Program-made: the position numbers and the translations under genes
Shown here: in pieces, positions 1-6,708 of the stretch
Numbering within the stretch: the stretch's first letter is position 1
Layout: every line of letters starts with the position of its first letter
Origin: an uncultured Oscillospiraceae bacterium
GTDB taxonomy: Bacteria > Bacillota > Clostridia > Oscillospirales > Oscillospiraceae
Reading direction: 5' to 3'
Length of the DNA stretch: 10,213 nt
Assembly: GCA_934572355.1 (NCBI GenBank)
Contig: CAKTKV010000047.1
Coordinates: 1 to 10,213 of the forward strand
The notes under the pieces: generated by a model
Told to the model about the DNA's origin: nothing
Database searches by the model: none
Seen by the model: the letters and a program-made list of their open reading frames with translations, nothing else

Positions 1-196
1 TCAGCACATAGTAGCCCTCGGAAATGTAGTTGATCTCGTAAGCGAGCTTGCGCTTACCCATCTCCTCCATCTCTTCAAGAGTACCATTTGCTTCCACAAG
101 TGCCTTGAACTTCTCAACAACAGCGGCAGTCTCCTCCTCGCTGAGGTTGGGGTTGATGATGTACATCACTTCGTACTTTTCGCTTGCTTTTGCCAT
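1..196 (-). CDS. rpsF: 30S ribosomal protein S6 (N-terminal part, runs off the window)
   Basis: The reverse strand from 196 encodes 65 complete codons beginning MAKASEKYEVMYIINPNL and continuing to GKRKLAYEINYISEGYYVL, the characteristic N-terminal half of S6. This is a primary ribosomal protein that pairs with S18 on the platform of the 30S subunit. The reading frame is open to the window edge, so the gene is truncated only by the window. The ATG at 196-194 is preceded by AAGGAGG with a 7-base spacer, which fixes the start. In most Firmicutes rpsF leads an rpsF-ssb-rpsR operon; the expected partners would lie to the left of the window. The call is secure from the sequence; the operon is inferred from family knowledge. 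Confidence 0.95.
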   Translation of the reverse strand, partial: MAKASEKYEVMYIINPNLSEEETAAVVEKFKALVEANGTLEEMEEMGKRKLAYEINYISEGYYVL

Positions 197-203
197 GGTT
201 GCA

Positions 204-210
204 CCTCCTT
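204..210 (-). promoter_or_regulatory. rpsF ribosome binding site
   Basis: The reverse strand reads AAGGAGG, a full match to the anti-Shine-Dalgarno sequence, seven bases before the rpsF ATG. It confirms the start codon and suggests high translation. Confidence 0.9.
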
Positions 211-218
211 CTGGTCTG

Positions 219-243
219 TTGGCCCCCGTTTGAACGGGAGCAA
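219..243 (-). promoter_or_regulatory. Leader hairpin of rpsF, candidate S6:S18 autoregulatory element
   Basis: Within the predicted rpsF leader the RNA can form an 8-bp stem, GCUCCCGU with ACGGGGGC (one G-U pair), closed by a UCAA loop and extended by two U-A pairs past one bulged C. It lies just before the ribosome binding site. Leaders of rpsF in many bacteria carry a structure bound by the S6:S18 complex that contains a CCG motif, and CCG is present in this stem. I can see the hairpin; that it is that family is only a guess from position. It could also be a plain stabilising stem. Confidence 0.4.
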
Positions 244-274
244 GGATCGCCCGTCTCCATGGACAGGCTATATT

Positions 275-302
275 ATTATAGCTGTTTTTCTTTATTTGTC
301 AA
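275..302 (-). promoter_or_regulatory. Consensus sigma-A promoter of rpsF
   Basis: On the reverse strand TTGACA (302-297) and TATAAT (280-275) are both perfect consensus hexamers, separated by 16 bp. Transcription should start near 268, giving a leader of about 70 nt before rpsF. A perfect pair of hexamers fits a ribosomal-protein gene. The promoter sits inside the gap after the GH18 gene, so rpsF has its own start even though the two genes are co-directional. Confidence 0.88.
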
Positions 303-356
303 GGGTTTTCCTCGTTTTTCACCCCCTGCTTTTCTCACTCTCTGCCCCCCCTTGCG
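303..356. other. Pyrimidine-rich spacer without a visible terminator
   Basis: Between the GH18 stop codon and the rpsF promoter the plus strand is runs of C and T. No hairpin followed by a U-tract is visible on the reverse strand, so transcripts of the GH18 gene may continue into rpsF. Confidence 0.5.
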
Positions 357-1490
357 CTACAGCAGCTTTTCCACGCTGTACATGCTTTGCAGTGCATATA
401 GCCCCGGGCGGTAGACCTTATCCGCCGTCCATATACTTATCCCCGCAAGGGAGTATTCACCCACGAGCTGGAGCCGCGCGATGACGCTGCGCACGTCCTC
501 GAACCATACGACGTGCGCACGCCCCGCGGCGTCGGTATAATTAAACCACGGCGCTTGTGCGGTATAGTCGTATTTTATCTCCGCTCCTCGAGATATGGCA
601 AGCTCCACTGCCGAGGCGTTCGAGAGTATGCGCGCCGCCTGCCCCTGCCGCCACGGAAGAAGCCAGTCGTAGGCGTAGTTTGAAAAGCCCATGAGTATCT
701 TCCCCGCGGGCATGACGGTGACGGCGTAGTCCAGCACGCGCCGTATGCGGTTCACTGGAGATATCGCCTGCGGTGAACCGTAGGTGTAGCCCCACTCGTA
801 TGTCATGAGCACGACCCGGTCGGCGTACCTGCCGTGCGCCGCGTAATCGTGCGCGGTGTAGAGAAGCCCGCCTTGCTCCGTGCTCTCTTTTGGGGCGAGC
901 GCCGTCGAGACTGGGTAGCCGAGCTTGTGCATCCGCTCCGCTGCCCGCGCGACGAACTGACTGTAGCTGTCCCGGTCAAAGGGGTAGATGTATTCAAAAT
1001 TTATATTCAGCCCGTAATAATCCTTCTCCCGCAGCACCGCCGTTATGTTCTCCAAAAGCGCGCTCTGCGCCGATTCATCCGTCAGCAGGCTGTGCGCGAT
1101 GTCGCTTGAAAAGCCGCTGGATTCGCTGAGATTCGTCACGACCATGAGCGGCGCTGTCTGCCCGGAGCGCGCGATGGAGATGAGCCGCCCGTCGTCGATA
1201 CCGGAGAGAGAGCCGTCCGCCCGCGCGCTGTAGCAGAACGGGCAAAGATATGTAAGATACGGGTTCGTCTCTTCGAGTACCTCCGAAGAGACGTTCGGAT
1301 AATCGTATGCGTTGACCTCAATGCTGCCGCGCGTGGCCTCATCCCCGACGGGGATCACAAGGCTCATCCCGACGGCCAAACGTGACGGATCGCTCAGCTG
1401 ATTTATTTCCGCAAGCCGCCCCTCGTTCGTACCGAAGCGCCGGGCGACGGAATAGAGACTGTCCCCCGGACGCACAATATATATCTGCAT
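357..1490 (-). CDS. LysM-domain GH18 cell-wall hydrolase, SleL/YaaH type
   Basis: The product is a 377-residue enzyme. Residues 2-47 are one LysM module (YIVRPGDSLYSVARRFG through the VGMSLVIP end), which binds the GlcNAc of peptidoglycan. Residues about 55-375 form a glycoside hydrolase family 18 barrel of the kind found in spore cortex-lytic SleL (YaaH) and YdhD, which act as N-acetylglucosaminidases on cortex fragments. The catalytic strand is YYGLNINFE at 158-166, with the putative acid Glu166; many relatives have Asp where Asn164 stands. No signal peptide or membrane segment is visible, as is usual for SleL-type proteins placed in spore layers by LysM. I chose the ATG at 1490-1488, preceded by AAAGGAG with a suitable spacer; an in-frame TTG at 1505 lies on that ribosome site and is less likely. 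It is divergent from pepF. A general LysM-GH18 wall hydrolase unrelated to spores is possible. Confidence 0.85.
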   Translation of the reverse strand: MQIYIVRPGDSLYSVARRFGTNEGRLAEINQLSDPSRLAVGMSLVIPVGDEATRGSIEVNAYDYPNVSSEVLEETNPYLTYLCPFCYSARADGSLSGIDDGRLISIARSGQTAPLMVVTNLSESSGFSSDIAHSLLTDESAQSALLENITAVLREKDYYGLNINFEYIYPFDRDSYSQFVARAAERMHKLGYPVSTALAPKESTEQGGLLYTAHDYAAHGRYADRVVLMTYEWGYTYGSPQAISPVNRIRRVLDYAVTVMPAGKILMGFSNYAYDWLLPWRQGQAARILSNASAVELAISRGAEIKYDYTAQAPWFNYTDAAGRAHVVWFEDVRSVIARLQLVGEYSLAGISIWTADKVYRPGLYALQSMYSVEKLL

Positions 1491-1519
1491 AGCTGCTCCT
1501 TTCAAACTCGATTGTTTAC

Positions 1520-1535
1520 AGTATATTAGTATATT
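1520..1535 (-). repeat. Two tandem copies of an AATATACT octamer upstream of the GH18 gene
   Basis: The reverse strand carries AATATACT twice in direct succession, 30 to 45 bases before the GH18 start. Each copy includes TATACT, a fair -10 hexamer, and the upstream copy reads TATACTA, resembling the CATNNTA -10 of forespore sigma factors. No convincing -35 accompanies either, so the repeat may hold the -10 of the GH18 gene or be an operator. Confidence 0.4.
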
Positions 1536-1552
1536 CTTTATAAGCGCGCTGT

Positions 1553-1581
1553 TTGCAGAGCCGGGGCGGCTGTGTTATAAT
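1553..1581 (+). promoter_or_regulatory. Sigma-A promoter of the pepF operon
   Basis: TTGCAG (1553-1558) and TATAAT (1576-1581) are spaced by 17 bp, and a TG two bases before the -10 makes it an extended -10 element. The predicted start, near 1588, gives a short leader of about 27 nt before the pepF ATG. It is the only good promoter seen for the following four plus-strand genes. Confidence 0.75.
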
Positions 1582-1614
1582 TGTCTTGTATAAATTTTAT
1601 TCTTGGAGGTGCCT

Positions 1615-3414
1615 ATGGCCGCTGAAAGGATCCCCGAAAGAAACGAGATCCCCGTGGAGTTCACATGGGATCTGACAGATATATTCAAAAGCGATGAGGA
1701 CTGGCTGCGCGAATACGAAGTCCTGATGCAGGTACCGGAGCAGCTTGCGGAGTACGAGGGTACGCTCGGCGAGAGCGCCGCGAGGCTGCTGGAGTATATG
1801 CAGCTGGACGACGAGGTCTCCGTGCGCCTTGAAAAGCTGATGGGCTACGCTGGGTGCAAGGCAGATCAGGACACGGCGGACTCCCGCTATCAGGACATGC
1901 GCAGCAAGGGCGTCGGCTGCTGCGTCGCGATCTCGGGTGCCGCGTCCTTTGCGACCCCGGAGCTTATCGCCATCCCCGAAGAGACGCTCGATGCCTTCTA
2001 CCGCGAGTGCCCGGAGCTTGAGACATACCGCCGCAACCTGTACCGCCTGCGCCGCCGCGCGGAGCATATCCTCTCCCCCGCCGAGGAGCGCCTGCTCGCC
2101 GCTGCCGGGGAGATGGCCGACGCGCCGGACTCTATCTGCGGCGCACTGAGAAATGCCGACCTGCGCTTTGATGACGCGGTCGACGCTGAGGGTAAGTCTC
2201 ACCCGCTCTCTGCCGGGACGCTCGTTCCTCTCATGGAGAGCGCGGACAGAGTGCTCCGCAAGAGCGCCTTTGAAAACTGCTATAAGCGCTATGACGAGTT
2301 TAAGAACACCGTCGCCGCGACGCTTGACGCGCAGTTTAAGCAGCTTCGCTTCTTTGCCGATGCGCGGAAATATCCCTCGACCCTTGCCGCTGCGCTCGAC
2401 GCGACCGAGGTTCCGGAGAGCGTATACCTCAACCTCATCGACACTGTCCACAATAACATGGACAAGATGTACCGCTATGTCGCGCTGCGCAAGAAGCTCC
2501 TCGGCGTGGATGAACTGCACATGTATGATGTGTACACCCCGGTCGTGCCGGACGCCGCCGTCTCCATCAGCTATGACGAGGCGAAGAAGACCGTCCTCGA
2601 AGCGCTGAGCGTCCTCGGCGAGGACTATACCAAGCTCCTTGAGACGGGCTTCAGCAGCCGCTGGATAGACGTGTACGAGAACCGCGGCAAGCGCAGCGGG
2701 GCGTACTCCTCCGGAAGCTCCCGTCCGCACCCATATGTGCTTCTTAATCAGAAGGACAATCTCGAATCCATGTTCACTATCGCCCACGAGATGGGTCACG
2801 CGCTGCACAGCTACTATAGCTGCCATAACCAGCCAGTGAACACCAGCGACTATGTCATCTTCGTCGCCGAGGTCGCCTCCACCTGCAACGAGGTGCTGCT
2901 CATGCGCTATCTTCTCAGCCGCACGCAGGATAAAAAGGAGCGCGCTTACCTCATCAACCACTTCCTTGACCAGTTCAAGGGCACGGTCTACCGCCAGACG
3001 ATGTTCGCCGAGTTCGAGCTTGAGATGGGACGCATGTCCGAAGCGGGGCAGGCGCTGACCGCCGACGTGCTCTGCGAAAAGTACAAGGCGCTGAACGAAC
3101 TCTACTACGGCCCCGACATGGTCTGCGATGAGGGCATCGCCCTTGAGTGGGCGCGCATCCCGCATTTCTTCTATGACTACTATGTCTTCCAGTACGCGAC
3201 CGGCTTCTCCGCCGCCGTCGCCATTGCCGAGCGTATCCTGACCGAGGGCGCACCGGCTGTTGCGGACTATAAGCGCTTCCTCTCGGGCGGATCGAGCACC
3301 GACCCGATATCGCTTCTCAAGATCGCGGGCGTCGATATGAGCCGCCCCGAGAGCATAGACTCCGCCCTCGCGCTCTTCGGAGAACTGATAGACGAATTGG
3401 ATAAGCTTAGTTAA
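1615..3414 (+). CDS. pepF: Oligoendopeptidase F, M3B family metallopeptidase
   Basis: The 599-residue product matches the usual length of about 600 for PepF, a zinc enzyme that cleaves short peptides in the cytoplasm. The zinc site is clear: HEMGH at residues 391-395 (His391, catalytic Glu392, His395), with the third ligand Glu419 in FVAEVASTCNE. The N-terminal start AERIPERNEIPVEFTWDLTDIF and the end segment DYYVFQYATGFSAAVAIAERIL are typical of the family. There is no signal peptide or membrane segment. The ATG at 1615 is chosen because GGAGG lies five bases ahead; an in-frame TTG at 1603 overlaps that site. The gene has its own promoter and is followed after 36 bp by the motor genes, so it is probably first in a four-gene operon. 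PepF-like enzymes take part in peptide turnover; a link to the downstream genes is not evident from the sequence. Confidence 0.95.
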   Translation: MAAERIPERNEIPVEFTWDLTDIFKSDEDWLREYEVLMQVPEQLAEYEGTLGESAARLLEYMQLDDEVSVRLEKLMGYAGCKADQDTADSRYQDMRSKGVGCCVAISGAASFATPELIAIPEETLDAFYRECPELETYRRNLYRLRRRAEHILSPAEERLLAAAGEMADAPDSICGALRNADLRFDDAVDAEGKSHPLSAGTLVPLMESADRVLRKSAFENCYKRYDEFKNTVAATLDAQFKQLRFFADARKYPSTLAAALDATEVPESVYLNLIDTVHNNMDKMYRYVALRKKLLGVDELHMYDVYTPVVPDAAVSISYDEAKKTVLEALSVLGEDYTKLLETGFSSRWIDVYENRGKRSGAYSSGSSRPHPYVLLNQKDNLESMFTIAHEMGHALHSYYSCHNQPVNTSDYVIFVAEVASTCNEVLLMRYLLSRTQDKKERAYLINHFLDQFKGTVYRQTMFAEFELEMGRMSEAGQALTADVLCEKYKALNELYYGPDMVCDEGIALEWARIPHFFYDYYVFQYATGFSAAVAIAERILTEGAPAVADYKRFLSGGSSTDPISLLKIAGVDMSRPESIDSALALFGELIDELDKLS

Positions 3415-3436
3415 TAAATCCCCCCAATAAATATAC

Positions 3437-3442
3437 AAGGAG
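3437..3442 (+). promoter_or_regulatory. Ribosome binding site of the channel-subunit gene
   Basis: AAGGAG lies eight bases before the ATG at 3451. No promoter hexamers or terminator are visible in the 36-bp gap after pepF, supporting co-transcription. Confidence 0.8.
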
Positions 3443-3450
3443 AAACTACT

Positions 3451-4365
3451 ATGAACGTATTGGCCAGCATGCCCGCGTCGGGCATCATCGTTATCGCCGC
3501 GATAGCCATCCTTTTTGTGCTCGCGGTGCTGCTGCTGTTTTACACATGGGGCAGATACAAGGGGCTTGCCGGGATGGTGAAGGGCGGCCTTGACCGGAAT
3601 AACGGCTTCCTGCGCTTCACTGTGAACGATTTTGCCGACGCCTATAAGAAATACGGGCAGAATGTCAACACCCCCGCGATCATCTCGAACGCCGTCAGCA
3701 CCAAGCTCTCGGGGCTCCTGCTGTGCGAGCGCTTTCTTGCAAACGCCGTGTCGCTGTTCGTCACGCTCGGCCTGTTCGGTACCTTCCTCGGCCTGAGCCA
3801 TTCTGTCTCCTCGCTTACCGAGCTCATCAGCTACTCGAACACCTCCGAGTGGCTGAGTGTGCTTGACAGCGTCGGAGGCGGGCTGATGTCGGCACTCTCG
3901 GGCATGGGCGTCGCGTTCTATACCTCGCTCGTCGGCGTCGCCTGCTCCGTCGTACTTACGCTTCTGCGCTCCATATTCAGCCCGCAGGCCGAACGCGAGA
4001 CGCTTGAAGCGCGGCTCGAGCTGTGGCTCGACCATACCGTCGCCCCGACGCTGCCGACCGAGCGCGCCAAGGACGAGAGCGAAATGGTGCAGCAGATGGT
4101 GCATGCGATGGACAGCGCCTCTAAGACCATGGAGAGCGCGCTCCAGAACGCGACCGGCGATCTCAAGACCGCCATCGACTCCAGCCGTGCGCCTATTGTA
4201 GCCTTCAACAAGACCGTCGACAGCTTCAACGGCGGCGTGCGCGACTTCTCCGAATTTAACTATAACCTTCGCGGCACGGTCGAGCGTCTCGACGTCACAG
4301 TGCGCGACCTTGTCTCCGGTCTGCGCGAGGTCTCGCGCATCCTTGAGAAGGGCGGGAAACAATGA
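3451..4365 (+). CDS. MotA/TolQ/ExbB-family ion-channel subunit with a long cytoplasmic tail
   Basis: The 304-residue protein has the three-membrane-helix layout of TolQ and ExbB: helix 1 at about 11-32, a cytoplasmic stretch at 33-95, helix 2 at about 96-117 with LFVTLGLFGTFLGL, and helix 3 at about 143-175 with SALSGMGVAFYTSLVGVA. The last two helices hold the conserved pore signature of the family, whose members form a pentamer around two MotB-like helices and use ion flow to generate motion. Residues 178-304 form a polar, helix-rich tail longer than in ExbB or TolQ but far shorter than the tail of the phage-defence protein ZorA. The stop codon overlaps the next ATG (ATGA), the usual sign of translational coupling between two subunits of one complex. 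No flagellar gene lies nearby, so naming it motA is not justified. The family call is strong; the job is unknown. Confidence 0.88.
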   Translation: MNVLASMPASGIIVIAAIAILFVLAVLLLFYTWGRYKGLAGMVKGGLDRNNGFLRFTVNDFADAYKKYGQNVNTPAIISNAVSTKLSGLLLCERFLANAVSLFVTLGLFGTFLGLSHSVSSLTELISYSNTSEWLSVLDSVGGGLMSALSGMGVAFYTSLVGVACSVVLTLLRSIFSPQAERETLEARLELWLDHTVAPTLPTERAKDESEMVQQMVHAMDSASKTMESALQNATGDLKTAIDSSRAPIVAFNKTVDSFNGGVRDFSEFNYNLRGTVERLDVTVRDLVSGLREVSRILEKGGKQ

Positions 4366-5348
4366 GACGCGGGAGCATACGCGCCGGAAAGCGTTCGGCG
4401 GACTCCGGCGGCGAGCAGGGCTTCTGGCCGACCTACGCCGACATGATGAGCACAGTCGCGCTTATCCTCTTCTTCCTCATGCTCATCTCGTATATCCAGA
4501 ACCTCATCACCGGCAACGACCTTCAAAATACTCAGGAGGTGCTTGCCGATACGCGCACCCAAGTCAGCGCGGCACAGGCGCAGCTTGACGACTTGAGTGA
4601 CGAGCTCAAGCTCAAGCAGAGCGAAATAAACGGCTACACTCTCCAGATCGATAAGCAGACCGAGACCATAAACAACCAGAAGAAGCTCATCGGCGATCAG
4701 GAGAAATATCTCCAAGCCGCAAACAGCGAGCTTCTTGAAATGCGCACCCAGATGCAGAGCATCGCCGTGCTGCGCATGTCGATACTCGAACAGATACGCG
4801 ACAGCATCGTCGACGTCCTGGGCGACGAGAGCAAGGTCAGCGTCGGCGACAACGGCAACATCATCCTCAACGAGGGCGTGTTCTTTGACCTCGGCTCCGC
4901 TCAGATAAAGCCTGAGAGCGAGGCCGTGCTCAACGAGCTTATCGATGTGTTCGCAAGGTTCCTGAGCGATGAGGAGAACGCAAAGTATGTCGACAGCATC
5001 GTTATCTCCGGACATACGGATATCACCGGCACTGCCGAGACTAACCGGCAGCTCTCTACCGACAGGGCGAATTCCGTCCTTCAATATCTCCTGACCGGTA
5101 AGGGCGCGAAGCTTGACGGCTACGCTGAATACTTCTGCGCCGCGGGCTACGGCGCGACTCGCCCCGTCGCAAGCAACGATACCGCCGAGGGTCAGGCCGC
5201 AAACCGCCGCATAGAAATATCCATGATCCTCAAGGATGAATCCGTGCTTGAGATAGTCGAGCAGTATCTTGCCATGGAAGTCCCCGGCACAGGCACAAGC
5301 TCTGCCGCATCCCCCTCCCCGTCCCCGCTGCCCACTTCAAGGCCGTGA
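4362..5348 (+). CDS. MotB-like subunit with coiled coil and OmpA-type peptidoglycan-binding domain
   Basis: The 328-residue protein starts with a short charged cytoplasmic tail, then FWPTYADMMSTVALILFFLML at 21-41. Asp27 in YAD sits where MotB has its proton-carrying Asp (AYADF), at the cytoplasmic end of the single membrane helix (about 28-46). Residues about 52-135 are a heptad-rich coiled coil. Residues about 155-290 are an OmpA/MotB C-terminal domain, recognised by ISGHTDITG (215-223), NRQLSTDRANSVLQYL (228-243) and AAGYGATRPVASND through NRRIEI (260-286), which bind peptidoglycan. The C-terminal tail (309-328) is rich in Pro and Ser. The coiled coil is longer than in MotB and would let the wall-binding domain reach through a thick Gram-positive wall. 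It overlaps the channel gene by 4 bp. In arrangement it matches MotB, TolR or ZorB; none of these can be assigned from sequence alone. Confidence 0.9.
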   Translation: MRRGSIRAGKRSADSGGEQGFWPTYADMMSTVALILFFLMLISYIQNLITGNDLQNTQEVLADTRTQVSAAQAQLDDLSDELKLKQSEINGYTLQIDKQTETINNQKKLIGDQEKYLQAANSELLEMRTQMQSIAVLRMSILEQIRDSIVDVLGDESKVSVGDNGNIILNEGVFFDLGSAQIKPESEAVLNELIDVFARFLSDEENAKYVDSIVISGHTDITGTAETNRQLSTDRANSVLQYLLTGKGAKLDGYAEYFCAAGYGATRPVASNDTAEGQAANRRIEISMILKDESVLEIVEQYLAMEVPGTGTSSAASPSPSPLPTSRP

Positions 5349-5399
5349 CCGGGCAGCAAAATTTTGAGCAGTATCCTGTCATATAAGGAGAGTGCAAAC

Positions 5400-6596
5400 A
5401 TGAATAGGTGGGTCAAACTCAGCATTGTCTTAATAATCGTTTTATCTATGTTTACTGGCTGTTCACAGACATTGCCGGAAGCAGCATCAAGCCCAAGCCC
5501 CGCGGCCGAGTCTGCGTCGGCACCCGATGAGCTTGAGCTTGCTTTGCAGCAGATGACGCTCGAAGAGAAAGTCGGCCAGCTGTTTATCGTCCGCCCCGAC
5601 GCATTGGACTTGACCCAGACGCCGGAGCAGATAAAGGATCCCTACGCCGAGGGCGTTACCGAGCTGTCGAGCGCCATGACTGATGTTCTCTCTAAATATC
5701 CCGTAGGTGGTATCGCGCTGTTCGGGAAAAATATCTCAACGTCCCAGCAGATGACCGGCTTTATCGATGCGCTTCAAAACGCCAGCGGCATTCCCCTTTT
5801 TATGGCAGTAGATGAAGAAGGCGGCCGCGTCGCCCGGATCGCCAACAGCTCCGCGTTTGACGTTGCAAAGTACAGCAGCGCAGCCGATGTCGGGGCAAGC
5901 GGAGATGCATCCGCCGCCGAGGATATGGGCGAAACTATCGGCGCGTATCTGCACGAATACGGCTTCAACATGGATTTTGCGCCGGTCGCCGATGTGTATT
6001 CAAATCCTGATAATACCGTGATCGGTGACCGCGCGTTTTCATCCGATGCCAATACTGCCGCGCAAATGGCAAATGCCATGGCGGAGGGGCTGAAGCAGCA
6101 GCAGATCATTCCCACCTTCAAGCATTTCCCCGGGCATGGGGATACCGCGGAGGACAGCCATATCGGGATCGCCGTGAACTATAAATCGAAAGCGGAAATG
6201 GAAAGCTGCGAGTGGCTTCCTTATGGATCGCTAAGTGCTGAGGACTGCGTCATGGTCGGGCATATAGCGGTGCCTGAAATAACCGGCGATATGACACCAG
6301 CGACCATGTCGTCCGAGATTGTCAGCGGCATTTTAAGGCAGCAGCTTGGCTTTGACGGTGTCGTGATCACCGATGCCTTGGCAATGGGCGCGATCACGGA
6401 GGAATACACTTCCGCCGAAGCCGCCGTAAAAGCCATTGAAGCGGGCTGCGATATTCTCCTTTGCCCTGACGATCTTCAGGAAGCCTTCGAAGGAGTAATA
6501 GACGCGGTCAATAACGGAACTCTCAGCGAAGAGCGCATTGATGAGAGCGTTTACCGCATCCTGCTGCTGAAGCAGACCTATGGATTGTTGAAATAA
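5400..6596 (+). CDS. nagZ: Lipoprotein beta-N-acetylhexosaminidase, glycoside hydrolase family 3 (NagZ type)
   Basis: The 398-residue product begins with a lipoprotein signal: Lys6, a hydrophobic stretch, then FTGC with Cys21 as lipid anchor (Phe at -3 is a little unusual), followed by a Ser/Ala/Pro linker to about residue 45. The GH3 barrel follows. AVDEEGGRVARI (136-147) is the family signature, KHFPGHGDTAEDSH (241-254) carries the Asp252/His254 pair that serves as acid/base in NagZ enzymes, and Asp325 in VVITDALAMGAI is the expected nucleophile. NagZ removes terminal GlcNAc from muropeptides; in Gram-positives the enzyme is exported. I chose the ATG at 5400 because AAGGAG lies seven bases before it; a TTG at 5364 would put 12 polar residues before the signal. 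It follows the MotB-like gene by 51 bp with no promoter or terminator seen, so it is probably in the same operon. An IS begins 11 bp after its stop. Confidence 0.92.
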   Translation: MNRWVKLSIVLIIVLSMFTGCSQTLPEAASSPSPAAESASAPDELELALQQMTLEEKVGQLFIVRPDALDLTQTPEQIKDPYAEGVTELSSAMTDVLSKYPVGGIALFGKNISTSQQMTGFIDALQNASGIPLFMAVDEEGGRVARIANSSAFDVAKYSSAADVGASGDASAAEDMGETIGAYLHEYGFNMDFAPVADVYSNPDNTVIGDRAFSSDANTAAQMANAMAEGLKQQQIIPTFKHFPGHGDTAEDSHIGIAVNYKSKAEMESCEWLPYGSLSAEDCVMVGHIAVPEITGDMTPATMSSEIVSGILRQQLGFDGVVITDALAMGAITEEYTSAEAAVKAIEAGCDILLCPDDLQEAFEGVIDAVNNGTLSEERIDESVYRILLLKQTYGLLK

Positions 6597-6607
6597 GAGG
6601 TTATAAA

Positions 6608-6629
6608 CTAAAAGTTGGAGTCCCCGGGT
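6608..6629 (+). repeat. Left terminal inverted repeat of the IS
   Basis: The repeat starts CTAAAAGTTGG and ends CCCCGGGT, matching the reverse complement of 7954-7975 at all 22 positions. Outside it the next bases (A on the left, C on the right) no longer pair. After a 2-bp length difference the match resumes with TGAACCG (6632-6638). Confidence 0.9.
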
Positions 6630-6668
6630 AATGAACCGAACCAGTAAAAACGGACAATAGACAAAATG

Positions 6669-6701
6669 CCCCCTATGTAGGAAAACAAACTACATAGGGG
6701 G
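6669..6701 (+). promoter_or_regulatory. Perfect hairpin covering the orfA ribosome binding site
   Basis: A 12-bp perfect stem (CCCCCTATGTAG at 6669-6680 with CTACATAGGGGG at 6690-6701) closes a 9-base A-rich loop. The only ribosome binding site for the transposase orfA, the G-run at 6697-6701 seven bases before its ATG, is entirely in the 3' arm. RNA that includes both arms, such as read-through from the nagZ operon, should hide this site; a transcript beginning inside the loop would not. Known elements such as IS10 and IS50 protect themselves in this way. Confidence 0.7.
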
Positions 6702-6708
6702 TGTAACT

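Noticed and set aside
1597..4362. A 921-codon open frame on the minus strand opposite pepF and the channel gene
   Set aside because: It mirrors the strongly coding plus strand (M3 zinc motif and channel helices), has a repetitive composition rich in His, Arg, Glu and Val and no recognisable domain. It results from GC-rich codons read in reverse.
3451..5348. A complete Zorya phage-defence system
   Set aside because: The motor pair resembles ZorAB in plan, but the tail is much shorter than in ZorA and no ZorC, ZorD or ZorE-like gene is next to it.
3451..5348. Flagellar stator motA/motB
   Set aside because: The channel protein has a three-helix TolQ/ExbB-like layout and no flagellar or chemotaxis gene is in the window, so the flagellar names are not supported.
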